The translations under genes and the position numbers were made by a program. Below are positions 43,028 to 52,323 of a stretch of 64,000 bases of DNA, in pieces. How positions within the stretch are numbered: the first letter of the stretch is position 1; the number at the start of each line of letters is the position of its first letter. Source of the DNA: Verrucomicrobiia bacterium (GTDB taxonomy: Bacteria; Verrucomicrobiota; Verrucomicrobiia; Limisphaerales; JAEYXS01); NCBI GenBank assembly GCA_036405135.1, contig DASWYF010000049.1, forward strand, positions 1-64,000. Reading direction: 5' to 3'. The notes below the pieces were generated by a model that had not been told where the DNA came from, did no database searches, and saw only the letters and a program-made list of their open reading frames with translations.

Positions 43028-43723
43028 CTACTTCTGGCTCAGTTCCGGAGTGGGCTGCGCGTAGGACTCGATCTTCGCAGCCAGAGCCTTGGCGGTCGCT
43101 GTGGGTTCCACCTTCTTCTTGAAGAGGATGTCTTGAACCCACACGTACTCGCCGTAGTACCGCATGTTATCTTTTTCATTCGGGGAGACCGCGCCACCTT
43201 TGATGGTAGCGCCGCCATACAGTCCCTTCGTATCCGAGTAGATCAAGATGGCCTGATCATCTTCGTGAACGCTTTCACCCGCATTCGTGCTGGAATCACC
43301 CGCTGTGCCTTCCGCCGCGCCACCGAATTCGCCGTTGTGATCGATGAGTGCACGAACCGCATTCGTATTCATCAGCACCATGACCATGAAGGTCTGTTGG
43401 CCGCCGACTTGGAACCCGATGCTGCCTTCATTCGCATTGTAGAAAGCAGGCGCACTCCATTCTTTCGTCACGGAATCACGCACCATCGCCACGCCGCCAC
43501 CGCCCTGGAACCCGATGATGAAACCGGCTTTCGTGCGGTCGAGCAGTACGATGCCTTGTGCGTTCTTCAAAATCTTGGCTGGAATGGCCTTGTCCGGTTT
43601 GGCCTGCATCGCCTCAAACTTGGAGGTGAGTTTCAGGATGCGTTGGTCCAGTTCTGCCTGGCTCGCCGCCATGGCCGAGCAGGCGAAAGCGAGCATCATC
43701 AGCGAGCTAATCAGTTTTTTCAT
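43028..43723 (-). CDS. SYLF-domain (Ysc84-like) lipid-binding secreted protein
   Basis: This is a 231-residue protein with a clear signal peptide ending ACSAMAA. SYLF hallmarks are NAQGIVLLDRTKAGFIIGFQGGGGVAMVR, EWSAPAFYNANEGSIGFQVGGQ and VHEDDQAILIYSDTKGLYGG. SYLF domains bind phosphoinositides in eukaryotes; bacterial versions are periplasmic and of unknown role. It is monocistronic with its own terminator. Confidence 0.93.
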   Translation of the reverse strand: MKKLISSLMMLAFACSAMAASQAELDQRILKLTSKFEAMQAKPDKAIPAKILKNAQGIVLLDRTKAGFIIGFQGGGGVAMVRDSVTKEWSAPAFYNANEGSIGFQVGGQQTFMVMVLMNTNAVRALIDHNGEFGGAAEGTAGDSSTNAGESVHEDDQAILIYSDTKGLYGGATIKGGAVSPNEKDNMRYYGEYVWVQDILFKKKVEPTATAKALAAKIESYAQPTPELSQK

Positions 43724-43946
43724 AGTCTTGTGTGTTTGTTACTAATTTTTCACTAACAAGTCTGTATAGTGCATCGCATGTGCCAAGGATGCACGCGTCT
43801 CAGAATTAAATGTAACTCATTGATTAATAGGAGATTAAGAGTTTTTAAAACTGTGAAATTAACGCTGCCAAAAGAGAATTTAAATGCATTTTGCAACAAG
43901 GGCTGTGTTTGCATGCTTTTCATGCAAAACGACGTGGCATTTCACC

Positions 43947-45056
43947 TTAAATCGTCAGCATCCGTTCACGTCCGCGTACCAGCCATTTTCCAACAGCCTT
44001 CCTATTCTCCACTGTGACGACTGATCCATGCAGTGCCACTGTAGGGCAGATGTGCCGAGGAATGCCGTAGAGGCAATCGCCAACAGAAAACTCATTAGCA
44101 CGTGGGGTCTCGATCACCAGATGCTCCTCGCTCTGGCTGATGGCATTTGCATCAGGCAACTGCGGAAAGAAAACGCGAGGATGCGGATTTTCCGCCGCAA
44201 CCGCCTTGTGCCCGAGGTCGAGGCAGAGCCGATTTTCGCCCGGCTTGCTGATGACGCGCACGAGCAACATGGCGGCTTGCTGAAACCCCAGATCTTTGAA
44301 GCGATTCCCGTAACCAAAATCCCAGAACACATACGTGCCCGGACTGCACTCGCGATCGGGGTAATTTGCGTGAATCGGAAATGTCGGCGTGCCACCGGCG
44401 ATGAAACGCGGCACAGGCAGGCCTTCCGTCTGCAACTGCGTGCGCAACGCGAGCACCGGAGCCATGCCGTCCTCACACGCCTTCGTGCGTGCCGTGAGAT
44501 CTTCGATGTGCAGATGCCCATCGTACGCATGCAGGCCATCTGCTATGAGTCCTGGAGCTTTCGCCAGTTCACGATAGAGTGCCAACGCCCGTTCATCCGG
44601 TGGCACACCTGTGCGATGCATCCCGCAATCGATATCCAACAGCACCGGAATCTTTACACCCGCTTGCGTCGCGGCTGCAGAGAGCGTTTTCAGCGCACCT
44701 GAGTCATCCACTATGGTGCGAAACGTCACTTGTGGAAAACGTCGGATGAGTTCAAGCAATCGCGCCACATTCGGCCCGACCGGTTGATAGGAGAGCAGCA
44801 CATCCGTCATGCCATGCGTGGCCGCGAGTTCTGCTTCGGCGATTGTCGCCGCCTTGCACTGTATCACGCCCGCTTGCACATGCATCTGCGCCATCTCACC
44901 AAGCTTGTGTGTCTTGATATGCGGACGCAAGCGGTCCGGTCCGCCGGTCATCGTGAGTACGCGTTCCAAGTTAGCCCGGCAACGCGCCGGGTAAACGAGC
45001 AGGGAAGGGGAGGGAATCTCCGCCGCGTTTTCTACGACGAACCAGTCTGTGCTCAT
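43947..45056 (-). CDS. D-threonine aldolase / D-serine dehydratase-like PLP enzyme
   Basis: This is an alanine-racemase-like N-terminal barrel of the D-TA family, 369 residues. The PLP lysine is Lys48 in RPHIKTHK. The C-terminal domain has a His335-x-Cys337 pair (IPRHICPT) with the spacing of the metal ligands in eukaryotic-type D-serine dehydratase. The enzyme needs PLP and a divalent metal and would act on D-3-hydroxy amino acids, by aldol cleavage or dehydration; the two cannot be separated from the sequence. It lies 88 bases downstream of RidA on the same strand, which favours an enamine-forming dehydratase. Confidence 0.88.
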   Translation of the reverse strand: MSTDWFVVENAAEIPSPSLLVYPARCRANLERVLTMTGGPDRLRPHIKTHKLGEMAQMHVQAGVIQCKAATIAEAELAATHGMTDVLLSYQPVGPNVARLLELIRRFPQVTFRTIVDDSGALKTLSAAATQAGVKIPVLLDIDCGMHRTGVPPDERALALYRELAKAPGLIADGLHAYDGHLHIEDLTARTKACEDGMAPVLALRTQLQTEGLPVPRFIAGGTPTFPIHANYPDRECSPGTYVFWDFGYGNRFKDLGFQQAAMLLVRVISKPGENRLCLDLGHKAVAAENPHPRVFFPQLPDANAISQSEEHLVIETPRANEFSVGDCLYGIPRHICPTVALHGSVVTVENRKAVGKWLVRGRERMLTI

Positions 45057-45114
45057 ATATCCGATAAGTGGGTGCCGGTTTAATTTCAGAACCGGTTTTG
45101 CCGGTTACGGTGAA

Positions 45115-45130
45115 GCGGCTTAAAAGCCGC
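45115..45130. repeat. GCGGCTTAAAAGCCGC palindrome, copy 2
   Basis: These 16 bases are identical to the centre of the palindrome at 24354-24371. It lies between RidA and the PLP enzyme, next to a second hairpin (AACCGG/CCGGTT, 45090-45106). It may attenuate or protect the shared transcript. Confidence 0.5.
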
Positions 45131-45144
45131 GCTCCACAGAGATG

Positions 45145-45609
45145 TCAGTTATGCAGCTCAAAAATCACTTCGATCTCCACGGCGATATTTCCAGGCAATG
45201 AGCCCATGCCCACGGCACTGCGGGCACCTACGCCATCATCCGATCCCCAGATCTGTTCGTAGAGTTCGCTGTAGCCGTTGATCACTTTCGGGTGGTCAGG
45301 GAAATCAGGCGTGGCGTTCACCATGCCGAGCGTTTTGATCACGCGCTTGATGCGGTCCAGTGAACCCAATTCTTTGCGTACCGTGGAGAGGATGGCCAAT
45401 CCCGTCTGACGAGCGGCGACTTGTCCGGCCGCCAAATCTAAGTCTTGTCCCACCTTGCCGCGGATCATCGTGCCATCGCTGCGCAATGGACCGTGTCCGG
45501 ACACGTAAGCGAGATTGCCCGTGATGACGACGGGTTTGTAGATGCCTCCACGCGGAGGAGCAGGTGGGAGTTCCAGTTTGAGTTCTTGGATACGTTTTTC
45601 GGCGCTCAT
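45145..45609 (-). CDS. RidA-family enamine/imine deaminase
   Basis: This 154-residue RidA (YjgF/YER057c/UK114) protein carries the family end GARSAVGMGSLPGNIAVEIEV with the substrate-binding arginine. RidA hydrolyses reactive 2-aminoacrylate and similar enamines formed by PLP dehydratases. Its position just upstream of a D-TA/DSD-like enzyme fits such a safeguard. No signal peptide is seen, so it is cytoplasmic. It is divergent from the D-2-hydroxyacid dehydrogenase. Confidence 0.9.
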   Translation of the reverse strand: MSAEKRIQELKLELPPAPPRGGIYKPVVITGNLAYVSGHGPLRSDGTMIRGKVGQDLDLAAGQVAARQTGLAILSTVRKELGSLDRIKRVIKTLGMVNATPDFPDHPKVINGYSELYEQIWGSDDGVGARSAVGMGSLPGNIAVEIEVIFELHN

Positions 45610-45705
45610 GAGTGGCGATTTGATTTGCGTTGTTGATACGTGAAGCGCCGAACTCTGGCAAGGACTCGACGGAATCTCTTCGCACCTCTACTGTCCACCA
45701 AGGCG

Positions 45706-46680
45706 ATGAAGCAATTGAAGATTTTCTGCGACATACAACTGAGCGAACCAGGGTTGAAACGTCTGCGTGAAGGCGTGGCCACGCATGAGATCATCCTGCC
45801 CTCTAAGATGCTGAGTTCGCCATTCACGCAGTCCACCAGGGATACGGCTTTTGATGAGGTTGAGATCGCCTTTGGTCAACCCAACCTTGAAAACATCTAT
45901 GAGTCAAAGAAGCTGAAGTGGATACACATCTCCAGTGCCGGCTTCACCCGTTATGACACACCTGAATTTAGAGCTTTTGCGAGTGAGCGTGAAATCCACG
46001 TGACGAACAGTTCCACGGTGTATGCGGAAGCCTGCGCGGAGCATGTGTTCGCATTCATGCTGGCTCAGTCGCGTCGTCTGCCGGAATCGTTGAAAGCGCG
46101 TTACGAGAATAACTCTCCGAAATGGCTGCATCTGCGCCATTCCTCGCCCCTGTTGAAACATCAACGCGTGGTCATCCTCGGATTCGGCGGCATCGCCACC
46201 CGCTTGCTCGAGATGCTGAAGCCGTTTCACATGGAAGTGGCGGCGTATCGACGCAAGCCGCGTGGGGATGAAGGCATCCCGATCATCAGCATGGCTGAGC
46301 TGCCGGATGCGCTTGCCCAAGCAGATCACGTGATCAACATTCTGCCGGCCAATGCGCAATCAAACGCGTTCGTCTCCAGCGAGCGATTGAAGCAGATGAA
46401 GCGCGGTGCGGTGTTCTACAACATCGGACGTGGTGCCACGGTGGATCAAGCTGCGCTGGTGGACGCCTTGAGCACGGGACATCTCGGAGCCGCATGGCTG
46501 GATGTCACCGAGCCGGAGCCTTTGCCTTTGGGGCATCCATTGTTGAGCTTGCCGAATTGTTACATCACTCCGCATGTGGCCGGGGGGCATCATGATGAGA
46601 CAGGATTTCTCATCAGCCATTTCCTGAACAACTTTTCGCGCTATCTGGATGAAGCACCGTTGCTGGATCGGGTCATGTGA
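45706..46680 (+). CDS. D-2-hydroxyacid dehydrogenase (NAD-binding)
   Basis: This 324-residue protein shows the D-isomer 2-hydroxyacid dehydrogenase pattern: the Rossmann motif VVILGFGGIATRLLEML, the FYNIGRGATVDQAALVDAL segment with the catalytic Arg region, the acidic residue in LDVTEPEPLPLGHPL and the catalytic His in YITPHVAGG. The ATG at 45706 fits; a longer frame from 45640 overlaps the promoter space of RidA. The reaction is reversible reduction of a 2-oxoacid. Divergent placement beside the RidA/PLP pair may connect D-amino acid breakdown to hydroxyacid metabolism. Confidence 0.88.
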   Translation: MKQLKIFCDIQLSEPGLKRLREGVATHEIILPSKMLSSPFTQSTRDTAFDEVEIAFGQPNLENIYESKKLKWIHISSAGFTRYDTPEFRAFASEREIHVTNSSTVYAEACAEHVFAFMLAQSRRLPESLKARYENNSPKWLHLRHSSPLLKHQRVVILGFGGIATRLLEMLKPFHMEVAAYRRKPRGDEGIPIISMAELPDALAQADHVINILPANAQSNAFVSSERLKQMKRGAVFYNIGRGATVDQAALVDALSTGHLGAAWLDVTEPEPLPLGHPLLSLPNCYITPHVAGGHHDETGFLISHFLNNFSRYLDEAPLLDRVM

Positions 46681-46790
46681 GGTTCATGGGCCGCGACTGT
46701 GTGCGCGGAGCACCAGTCGCAGCGGGAACTATTTTTTAGAGGTTTCGAAATATTTCACAGGCGACTTTGCTTGTTCCCGTGCTGCGGCTG

Positions 46791-46825
46791 GTTCCTCAGA
46801 GGAACACCCCGACACCGCATCGGGG
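46791..46825. terminator. Double hairpin between convergent genes
   Basis: GTTCCTC/GAGGAAC around one A (46791-46805) is followed by CCCCGA/TCGGGG (46807-46825). It separates the D-2-hydroxyacid dehydrogenase from the EEP gene on the other strand. There is no T-run, so the terminator call is tentative. Confidence 0.45.
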
Positions 46826-46849
46826 CAAGCCGCCGCGGTCCAAAAGAAG

Positions 46850-48007
46850 TTACTTCCCGCTCTCCTTCAACTCAAACGTCGCCACCATGCTGCGATGCTG
46901 GGAGCGCCGTCCCGGTTCTGCTTTGCACGCGATGGGCTTGAGCTGGCTGCTGGAGAAAATTTGATCCAATCGCAACCATGGGCCGAAGAAGGTGAGGGGG
47001 TTGCGCGTGAAGCCTGGGAAGGTCAAACCATAGCCGCTGCCAGCTTGTTCAAAAGCATCCGTGAACTGGTCACAGTAGGAGTTATAGATCTGCCCGTGAT
47101 TCGGCACATTGAAATCACCGGCGATAAGGACGGGAGCTGTTTCTTTCTTGGCCAGTTCGGCGATCTCCGCCGCCATCTTTTTTTGATGATCCCAGAAGGC
47201 TTGCGTCTCATTGCGCAGCTTTTCGCCGTAACCGCCTTTACGTCCGAAGACGGCTGCCACGAAACCGCCCTTGCTCATAGGCTCAAGAATTTCACGTGGT
47301 GACGTGAGATGCACGGTGTAGATGACCAGATCGCGACCCTCCCAATCCAGGACGGCTCGTGCAGCTACTGGTCGCCGGTTCAGTCCGCGTTGAGGCAGAA
47401 GTTCCGCCTGCTTGATGGGAAAGCGACTGATGAAGGTGAACTCATCTATGCCGCGCACGCTCAGACCGGGATATGCTTTGGCGAACTGCGCTTCCCGCCC
47501 TGCTTCCTGAAACACCACCACATCCGGTTTCTCTGCTTCGATGAAATTTGTAGGGCTCTGTTTGTTATCCTGCCCGCGATTGTTTGTGAGGATTTTGATG
47601 GATGCACCTTTGGGTGTTCCGGCAGAACCGAACTGCGGGTCCATGTAAACAAATAGAACCAAAATGAGTGCTGCAATATGCAATAAACACCAACGAGGTT
47701 TGATGAGTAAGGTGAGCGGTCCCAAGACGATGACGGGCAATAGCCAGACTTGTGGCGGAATATACAGTGCAAAACACAGGAACCAATGAGTCTCGGCCCG
47801 CCATTCCAGCAAAGCCAGCACCAGACACAGGATGATGCCGTAGCTAATATTTACAAAGAGCAGTCCTCGATGAAGCCACTTGAGCAGTTTATGTATGGCA
47901 CCATCAGGATTTCGCCAGTCTTTCAGGGTCTTGAGCAAGCACTCCAGCAGCTTGATCAGCGGTGGATCATCCGCTGGGCTGGGCTGGTTGGATGGCGTTT
48001 GCATCAT
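46850..48007 (-). CDS. Membrane-anchored endonuclease/exonuclease/phosphatase-family protein
   Basis: The N-terminal part has three hydrophobic segments (YGIILCLVLALLEW; LPVIVLGPLTLLI; LLHIAALILVLFVYM). A periplasm-facing EEP domain follows, with DVVVFQEAGRE (metal Glu), VIYTVHLTSP, LIAGDFNVPNHG (Asp and Asn) and the final histidine in SQHRSMVATFEL. The usual final Asp-His (SDH) is Ser-Gln-His here. Relatives are annotated as nucleases, phospholipases or phosphodiesterases; the substrate cannot be stated. Confidence 0.87.
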   Translation of the reverse strand: MMQTPSNQPSPADDPPLIKLLECLLKTLKDWRNPDGAIHKLLKWLHRGLLFVNISYGIILCLVLALLEWRAETHWFLCFALYIPPQVWLLPVIVLGPLTLLIKPRWCLLHIAALILVLFVYMDPQFGSAGTPKGASIKILTNNRGQDNKQSPTNFIEAEKPDVVVFQEAGREAQFAKAYPGLSVRGIDEFTFISRFPIKQAELLPQRGLNRRPVAARAVLDWEGRDLVIYTVHLTSPREILEPMSKGGFVAAVFGRKGGYGEKLRNETQAFWDHQKKMAAEIAELAKKETAPVLIAGDFNVPNHGQIYNSYCDQFTDAFEQAGSGYGLTFPGFTRNPLTFFGPWLRLDQIFSSSQLKPIACKAEPGRRSQHRSMVATFELKESGK

Positions 48008-48145
48008 GTGCGTCTGTATTCTCAGGTTCGAGGCGGTGAGGACAATGCTAAAAGAGTCCGAATGGCACTTGCAGAGTGTGTGGTGACTGCCTATTTTCCA
48101 CGTTCGCTGAAAAAGCGTGATAAGTAACCTAGTCCAGCCCTCTCC

Positions 48146-50158
48146 ATGAAGCGCTCCTTCGCCCTTATTTTAACTTTGTTGTTGGCAACTGCTCTGACCG
48201 GGCGGGCGGCGGAAAACCAAGTGCATAGCGCACCTGAAGTGAACCCGCCGAGTTTCACGCGGACTAATTCGGTGACATTGCCCAAGGCAAAGGCGACTTT
48301 GGCTGTCGGGCCGACGCTTTACTCTATCGGCCAGCCGACGGATGACGAACAGCTTCACCTGGAGCTCATCAACCGCGCGCGTGCGAATCCTCCCGCAGAG
48401 GGGCAATGGCTGGCGGCATTGACGGATCCGAATGTAGTGAATGCCCTTAATTACTTCCATGTCGATCTGGGAGTGATGATCACCGAGTTTAATGCGATCG
48501 CCGCGGCGCCACCACTGGCTTTTAACTCCAAGCTGATGGGGACTGCCCGGGTGCACAGCCAGTTGATGTTCGACCAGCGTACCCAGGCCCATGTGCTGCC
48601 TGGCGAGCCGGATGTGGATGAGCGGATCGTTGATGCCGGCTATAATTTTCAGAACTTGGGTGAAAATATTTTCGTGGCATCGAAGAGTGCGCTCTATGGT
48701 CACGCCGCCTTTCAGGTTGATTGGGGACAGACCAACATCAATTTTCCTGGTGAAGTGACATTTGGCATGCAGAACCCGCGAGGACACCGAAACACTATCC
48801 ATAATCCCGCCTTTCGAGAAGTTGGGGTGGGCATTTATTATGGTTCCTTTGGAGTGAACATCGGGCCACAGGCCGTCACTCAGGATTTTGGCACCCAACA
48901 AAATGATGCTGAGCTTGGCGGAAAGCCATTGCTGACGGGGGTGGTTTACAATGATTTCGATGGCGATCTTTTCTATGACTTGGGTGAAGGACTTGGAGGG
49001 GTGACGGTGGAAGTCACCGGCAACCAGTACTATGCCGTCACAGCCAGCAGCGGCGGTTACACGATTCCTTTGCCGGGGAATGGCAACTATACAGTGACGT
49101 TCACAGCAGCGAATGGCGGCAGCTATACGACGAATATCACAGTTGCTGGTAACGCGAACTTCAAGGTGGATTGGCGCCCGGTGTATCAGATGCCGACGCT
49201 TACGGGCCCAACGCGGCCGGTGAATGGATTCAACATGACTTATTCGTTCAGCACGCCGGTCGGTATCACGAGCTATGCGTGGCAGGCGATCGCGCTGACG
49301 CCGCTCACATTCACGGATAATGCGGATGGCGGGTTGAATAACTTTAACGCGACAATCACTGGCGGGTATTCGGCGACTGGTGCAGATAGTGTCGGCAATC
49401 GCGCTTCCGTATTCCATCTGGCTAACCCCGGAGCGGGTGAGCAGATTTTGGAGTATAAAACTAAGTTTGTTCCCAAACCGGGGGCTTCACTTTCATTCCT
49501 CTCACGTCTGGCTTTGGCCACAACAGATCAGATTCCTCGCGTGCAAATCTCGCAAGATAATGGCGTGAGCTGGCAGACTGTCTGGTCGCAAACGAGCGGC
49601 GGAAATCAATCGGCACAATATACTTCGGTGAATATCGATCTGGGAGGATTGGCCCGGGTGGAGACGAAATTACGGTTCAATTACTCCTTTTTCTCCGGCA
49701 GTTATTATGGAGATACGGGTTTTAACTATGGCTGGTGCATCGACAGCATCCAGATCTCAGGTGCTGACACCGCTTCTGTGGCAGGCAGCGGCACGGTGAA
49801 CAATACCTCGCAATTTCTTTTTACGGCCAGCGTCTCGGGTGATTATCTCGTATCATTGAAACCTTCGGTAGCGGGGCGCAATTATCCTGCGGCTAATGTG
49901 CTCACAGTTCAGAGTGTCGCGGCACCTACGGTCACGATCAGCGCGGTGCAGAACAGTCCATCTAAGAAGTTTGATGTGGGCCTTTCCCATGCGGCCTCGG
50001 GTCAGGTGAAAGTGTGGACGGCTACGAGTGTCGCTGGACCTTGGATGGAAGAAACGGGCACTTCTCTCCAGACATTGACTGCGGAGCAAAGTTTTCGGGT
50101 AACTCTGCCGACGTTCACTGGCCATCGGTTTTACCGTGTGCAGTTGACTCCGCAGTAA
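48146..50158 (+). CDS. Large secreted CAP-domain protein with beta-sandwich modules
   Basis: A signal peptide (ALILTLLLATALTGRAAE) is followed by a CAP/SCP-PR1 domain (about residues 65-250) with LINRARANP, NLGENIF and HNPAFREVGVGIYYG, the bacterial CAP pattern with conserved His and Glu. Next is an SdrD-B-like module with TGVVYNDFDGDLFYDLGEGLGGV (about 268-335), then a laminin-like sandwich domain and a C-terminal Ig-like part. The CAP domain may bind lipids or act as a protease-like scaffold. It is 670 residues long and not part of an operon; LpxD converges on it. Confidence 0.9.
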   Translation: MKRSFALILTLLLATALTGRAAENQVHSAPEVNPPSFTRTNSVTLPKAKATLAVGPTLYSIGQPTDDEQLHLELINRARANPPAEGQWLAALTDPNVVNALNYFHVDLGVMITEFNAIAAAPPLAFNSKLMGTARVHSQLMFDQRTQAHVLPGEPDVDERIVDAGYNFQNLGENIFVASKSALYGHAAFQVDWGQTNINFPGEVTFGMQNPRGHRNTIHNPAFREVGVGIYYGSFGVNIGPQAVTQDFGTQQNDAELGGKPLLTGVVYNDFDGDLFYDLGEGLGGVTVEVTGNQYYAVTASSGGYTIPLPGNGNYTVTFTAANGGSYTTNITVAGNANFKVDWRPVYQMPTLTGPTRPVNGFNMTYSFSTPVGITSYAWQAIALTPLTFTDNADGGLNNFNATITGGYSATGADSVGNRASVFHLANPGAGEQILEYKTKFVPKPGASLSFLSRLALATTDQIPRVQISQDNGVSWQTVWSQTSGGNQSAQYTSVNIDLGGLARVETKLRFNYSFFSGSYYGDTGFNYGWCIDSIQISGADTASVAGSGTVNNTSQFLFTASVSGDYLVSLKPSVAGRNYPAANVLTVQSVAAPTVTISAVQNSPSKKFDVGLSHAASGQVKVWTATSVAGPWMEETGTSLQTLTAEQSFRVTLPTFTGHRFYRVQLTPQ

Positions 50159-50171
50159 GAAGGGGAAGCAC

Positions 50172-51203
50172 TTAGGCTCCTGTCTTAGCCTTCAATTCTT
50201 CGATCTGTTTCTCCAGATCGCGCATGCGGCGGATGATGTCAGGGAGTTGCGTGCTGGCGATTATCTGACGTTTGGCCACTTTATCAGGGAACGCGGGCGT
50301 CCCTAGCACCTTGCCGCCGTCCTCGATATCCCGCATCACGCCGCTCTTCGCGCCGATGGTCACTTGATTGCCGATCTTCAAATGATCAGCGATACCCGAT
50401 TGCGCCGCGACCACGCAGTAATCGCCCATCTTCGTGCTGCCGGCGAAACCGACCTGGCCGGTGATGATGCAATGACGGCCGATGGTGACGTTATGCGCTA
50501 CATGCACGAGGTTATCGATCTTGGTGCCTTGGCCGATGACGGTGGAGCCGAGGGCGCCACGATCAATGGCGGTGTTCGCGCCGATCTCCACATCGTCATG
50601 GATGATGACGTTGCCAATCTGAAGAATCTTGCGATGGCGGCCTTCATCCAGCACGTAGCCGTAGCCATCTGAGCCGATAACTGTGCCGGCGTGGATGATC
50701 ACGCGGTTGCCCACCTGACATTGGTGATAGATGACCACGTTCGGATAGAGTCGGGTATCATCGCCCACTTCGGCATCGCGACCGATGTGGTTGCCGCCCA
50801 TGAGCACGGCGCGGGCTCCGATCTTGGCGCGGGCTCCGATGACGCAATTAGGGCCGATATGGGCGCTGGGGTCCACTTGTGCAGAAGCGTCGATGACGGC
50901 ACTGGGATGAACGCTTGGCGTGTATTGGTCTGGCGGAAAGAAAAGAGGGAGCAGACGGGCTACGGCGATACGCGGGTTCTTGACGCGGATGAGTGTCTTC
51001 TTGGTGGAATTGAATCCTTCCGGGACAAGGATCGCGGAGACTTCGCTGGCTTCAGCCGCGGCGAAGTAAGTTTCCTGGTCGGCAAAGGTGAGGTCACCGC
51101 TGCGTGCCTGATTGGCGGCGGCGAAACCGGTGATGACGACGGAACCGTCACCGATGAGTTCTCCGCGGACTTGTTCAGCGATCTGGGCGGCAGTGATGGG
51201 CAT
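50172..51203 (-). CDS. lpxD: UDP-3-O-(3-hydroxyacyl)glucosamine N-acyltransferase LpxD
   Basis: This 343-residue enzyme adds the N-linked acyl chain in the third step of lipid A synthesis. The N-terminal uridine-binding domain (residues 1-100) is followed by a left-handed parallel beta-helix of hexapeptide repeats ([20 protein letters not shown] onward), the catalytic histidine in [12 protein letters not shown], and a C-terminal helical tail ([17 protein letters not shown]). It is not in an lpx cluster here: the other neighbours are unrelated. Its presence implies a lipopolysaccharide outer membrane. Confidence 0.95.
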   Translation of the reverse strand: MPITAAQIAEQVRGELIGDGSVVITGFAAANQARSGDLTFADQETYFAAAEASEVSAILVPEGFNSTKKTLIRVKNPRIAVARLLPLFFPPDQYTPSVHPSAVIDASAQVDPSAHIGPNCVIGARAKIGARAVLMGGNHIGRDAEVGDDTRLYPNVVIYHQCQVGNRVIIHAGTVIGSDGYGYVLDEGRHRKILQIGNVIIHDDVEIGANTAIDRGALGSTVIGQGTKIDNLVHVAHNVTIGRHCIITGQVGFAGSTKMGDYCVVAAQSGIADHLKIGNQVTIGAKSGVMRDIEDGGKVLGTPAFPDKVAKRQIIASTQLPDIIRRMRDLEKQIEELKAKTGA

Positions 51204-51253
51204 AAAGGATGATTGGATTCGAGTTTACCCTCATGCCATTCACGAAGGCGGGA

Positions 51254-52228
51254 TCATTTCGTCGGCAAGGGGACCATCTGCTGGGTCTCCACATCCCAGA
51301 CTTTCAGGCGCAGGCAGCGAATGATGTCCATGGGATGCAGAGAAGTGACCTTGGGCTTCTGCAATTCCGGCATACCACTGAGGGCTTCCGGCAGGCGGTA
51401 GAAGGGAATTTTGGAATTGAGATGATGGATGTGATGGTAGCCGATGTTGGCGCTGAACCAGTTCATCAATGTGCCCATCTTCATGAAGCTGGAAGACTCC
51501 AGCGCGGCGGCATCGTAGGTCCACCCGGCATTGTCACGGAAGGTCACTCCCGGGAAATTATGCTGGGCATAGAAAAGGTAGCTGCCGATGCAGCAGGAGA
51601 TGCCGAATGGGATCAGCACGGTCAAAACCACTGCCACCCAACCGCCGATCGCAGCGACCACCACAATCAAGGTGACATGAAGGACAAAAGCGATGAGGCA
51701 GTCATAGTGTGCCTTGGGATTGTTGAAGAAGGGATAAATGCTCATCCCGAAAAGGAACATGAAGGCGTAGCCGAAGAGGATGGTCAGCGGATGCCGCATG
51801 AACAGGTACTTCATGCGCTTGGCTTTTGAGCACTTCAGGAAATGCTCCTTGGTCATGATCGGGTAAGAGCCGATGTGCGAGCCCTTCAGCTTGGAATTGT
51901 GATTGTGATGATGATTGTGCGAGCTGCGCCAGATGCTGCTCGGGCTCAAGATGAAGATGCCGAAGAGGCGCATCAACCCTTCCGCCAGCTTGGAATTCGG
52001 CAAAATAGCGTGGTGCTGCTGGTCATGATAGATGACGAAAAAGCGGAGGATCAGCAAGGCACTGAGCACACTGCAAACGATACGACCGGGGAGGCTGTGA
52101 TTGAACAGGGTGCCCGCCATGAACGCTATCAGGAGAGCCGCAGTGGAAAGGATATACCACCAGCTTTTGGCCGGGTGGTCGCTCGTATATGGCTTGGTCG
52201 CCAAGATCAAATCTTTACCAGTGCGCAT
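51254..52228 (-). CDS. Membrane fatty acid desaturase-like protein
   Basis: This integral membrane di-iron protein has the three histidine clusters of the desaturase superfamily: HDQQHH, SHNHHHNHNSK and GYHHIHHLNSKIPFYRLP. Four to five transmembrane segments lie between them. It should introduce a double bond into acyl chains or hydroxylate a lipid, using oxygen. ATG 52228 is my choice; a GTG at 52267 would add 13 residues (MVFSRLFARLSPS), and neither has a ribosome-binding site that decides. It is on the same strand as LpxD, 50 bases upstream of it. Confidence 0.87.
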   Translation of the reverse strand: MRTGKDLILATKPYTSDHPAKSWWYILSTAALLIAFMAGTLFNHSLPGRIVCSVLSALLILRFFVIYHDQQHHAILPNSKLAEGLMRLFGIFILSPSSIWRSSHNHHHNHNSKLKGSHIGSYPIMTKEHFLKCSKAKRMKYLFMRHPLTILFGYAFMFLFGMSIYPFFNNPKAHYDCLIAFVLHVTLIVVVAAIGGWVAVVLTVLIPFGISCCIGSYLFYAQHNFPGVTFRDNAGWTYDAAALESSSFMKMGTLMNWFSANIGYHHIHHLNSKIPFYRLPEALSGMPELQKPKVTSLHPMDIIRCLRLKVWDVETQQMVPLPTK

Positions 52229-52323
52229 GCTTGGGCTAAGGCGGGCGAATAATCTGCTAAAAACCACGCGCTGTCCATGGCGGACTTTATCGCATCAATA
52301 GATTATCACATTTTGATCCGCGT

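Noticed and set aside
42842-43756. 304-codon plus-strand ORF over the SYLF gene
   Set aside because: SYLF on the minus strand is unambiguous, and this frame crosses its terminator.
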